A stretch of DNA of 64,000 nt, taken from the NCBI GenBank assembly GCA_028284045.1, contig JANQSN010000005.1, positions 97,678-161,677 on the forward strand, given 5' to 3'. Shown here one piece after another: positions 63,455 through 64,000 of this stretch (position 1 is the first letter of the stretch; every line of letters starts with the position of its first letter). The stretch comes from Alphaproteobacteria bacterium. Its GTDB lineage: Bacteria; Pseudomonadota; Alphaproteobacteria; DSM-16000; Inquilinaceae. The notes beneath the pieces are model-generated. The model did not search any database. It had not been told where the DNA came from and saw only the letters and a list, made by a program, of their open reading frames with translations. The position numbers and the translations under genes are program-made.

Positions 63455-63828
63455 GACTTCACCAAGGCGCCGATCTTCTCCAACAGGACCGGGAATTCGA
63501 TGGGCTTGCTGACGAAGTCGTCGCAGCCGGCCTCCATCGCCTTGTCGCGCTCGGTCTGCAGCGCCCAGGCGGTCAGCGCGATGATCGGGATGCCGGCGGT
63601 CTCGCCGTCCGCCTTGATCCGCCGGGTCGCCTCGTTGCCGTCGAACGGGCTGCCGCTGGCATCCAGGCGGATATCCATCAGGATGATGTCCGGCGCCTCG
63701 CTCTTGGACTTGGCGATGGCGGTCGGCCCGTCATTGGCGATGGCCACCTCGTGGCCCTTGCGGGTCAGCCGGCGGGACAGCATGTCCCAATTCATCTCTT
63801 CGTCCTCGACGATCAGGATCTTGGCCAT
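63451..63828 (-). CDS. Single-domain response regulator (CheY-like receiver)
   Basis: A 125-residue receiver domain only. It starts MAKILIVEDEEMNWDMLSRRL, with the acidic pair ED in the phosphorylation site, the phosphoacceptor D52 in IILMDIRL, a short insertion (DASGSPFDGNE) after it, the conserved Thr in ALTAWALQ and Lys in SKPIEFPV. There is no output domain. The stop overlaps the start of the GH13 gene by 4 bases, so the two are translated together, an unusual pairing. The start at 63828 begins the homologous region and lies inside the palindrome that follows. Confidence 0.93.
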   Translation of the reverse strand: MAKILIVEDEEMNWDMLSRRLTRKGHEVAIANDGPTAIAKSKSEAPDIILMDIRLDASGSPFDGNEATRRIKADGETAGIPIIALTAWALQTERDKAMEAGCDDFVSKPIEFPVLLEKIGALVKS

Positions 63829-64000
63829 CGGCCGGGACTCTCCGTTGCTTGGCGCGTCGCGCCACTGGCCCCGCCGGCCCTCGCCCCCGCCCGGCCCCCC
63901 AACGGCAGTATCCTGGAATGGGGGGCCGGGCGGGGGGGAGGGCCGGCGGGGCCAGTGGCGCGACGCGCCAAGCAACGGAGAGTCCCCGCCGATGGCCAAG
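63820..64000. repeat. Near-perfect 181-base inverted repeat at the window edge
   Basis: Left arm 63820-63900 and right arm 63920-64000 are reverse complements over 81 bases, with two mismatches, around a 19-base loop (AACGGCAGTATCCTGGAAT). The left arm includes the response regulator start codon; the right arm therefore ends with a mirror-image ATGGCCAAG at 63992. This is either an inverted duplication of the promoter region with a second divergent gene or a fold-back artefact of sequencing or assembly. Confidence 0.95.
63992..64000 (+). CDS. Possible start of a divergent gene (partial, three codons)
   Basis: ATGGCCAAG (Met-Ala-Lys) at the right edge is the mirror image of the response regulator start. 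If the palindrome is genuine, a second regulator or another gene may begin here. Nothing else of it is visible, so this is only a marker for the continuation. Confidence 0.3.

Overview
This 64 kb window comes from a very GC-rich bacterial chromosome with strong third-position G/C bias, which leaves long open frames on every strand. The gene content suggests an alphaproteobacterium, probably close to Rhodospirillales. The indicators are AddA/AddB instead of RecBCD, PhaR-controlled polyhydroxyalkanoate genes, a Fur/Mur-type regulator without the usual cysteine pairs, a split glycine decarboxylase (gcvPA/gcvPB), DUF1491, DUF1523 and a PAS_5-like protein, plus palindromic repeats of kinds common in that class. 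No rRNA, tRNA, transposase, integrase, prophage or CRISPR array was seen, so the placement is inferred from gene content only.

Layout. 1-6.6 kb: the end of addB, addA, thioredoxin and a chemoreceptor behind a sigma-28-like promoter. 6.7-10.5 kb: an AmmeMemoRadiSam locus (fused MEMO1-AMMECR1 protein and a divergent radical SAM enzyme) with a PIG-L deacetylase-like gene, interspersed with composite palindromic elements. 10.8-20 kb: a small unknown protein, OpgH glucan glucosyltransferase, a PAS/GGDEF/EAL protein, a ThDP enzyme and an orphan peptide-binding protein. 20-25.6 kb: a Fur-family regulator, nicotinate phosphoribosyltransferase, class II DAHP synthase and a bufferin operon (precursor, DUF692 oxidase, DUF2063 partner). 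25.6-32 kb: glutathione reductase, succinate-semialdehyde dehydrogenase, a PqiA-like membrane protein, a small Cys-rich protein, a PAS protein and two short-chain dehydrogenases. 33-37.9 kb: gcvT-gcvH-gcvPA-gcvPB behind a tandem glycine riboswitch.

37.9-43.6 kb: DUF1491, a small membrane protein, two secreted proteins of unknown role, a flavodoxin-like protein, gmhA/gmhB for heptose synthesis and a GDP-L-fucose synthase. 43.6-49.4 kb: a tellurite/stress (Ter) island with TerB, DUF1523 and a TerD-trypsin fusion on one strand, and a divergent phosphoribosyltransferase-TRSP, HAD and StiP/PELOTA operon on the other. 49.6-55.5 kb: a LOV-like protein with a displaced cysteine, a Nudix hydrolase, and the PHA locus (phaR, a PhaE-like gene, phaC, phaB, hbd). 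The PhaE-like and phaC genes appear to share about 320 bases in different frames. 56-64 kb: a SpoIIE-type phosphatase with receiver domain, an asymmetric ABC half-transporter pair, a GH13 enzyme coupled to a single-domain response regulator, and a near-perfect 181-base palindrome at the window edge.

The most interesting signals are the PhaE-like/phaC overlap, the Ter biosynthetic island with its TerD-protease fusion, the bufferin operon with operator-like palindromes and an early bufB hairpin, the asymmetric ABC pair, the LOV variant, the composite palindromic elements (one of which seems to supply a ribosome binding site) and the terminal palindrome.
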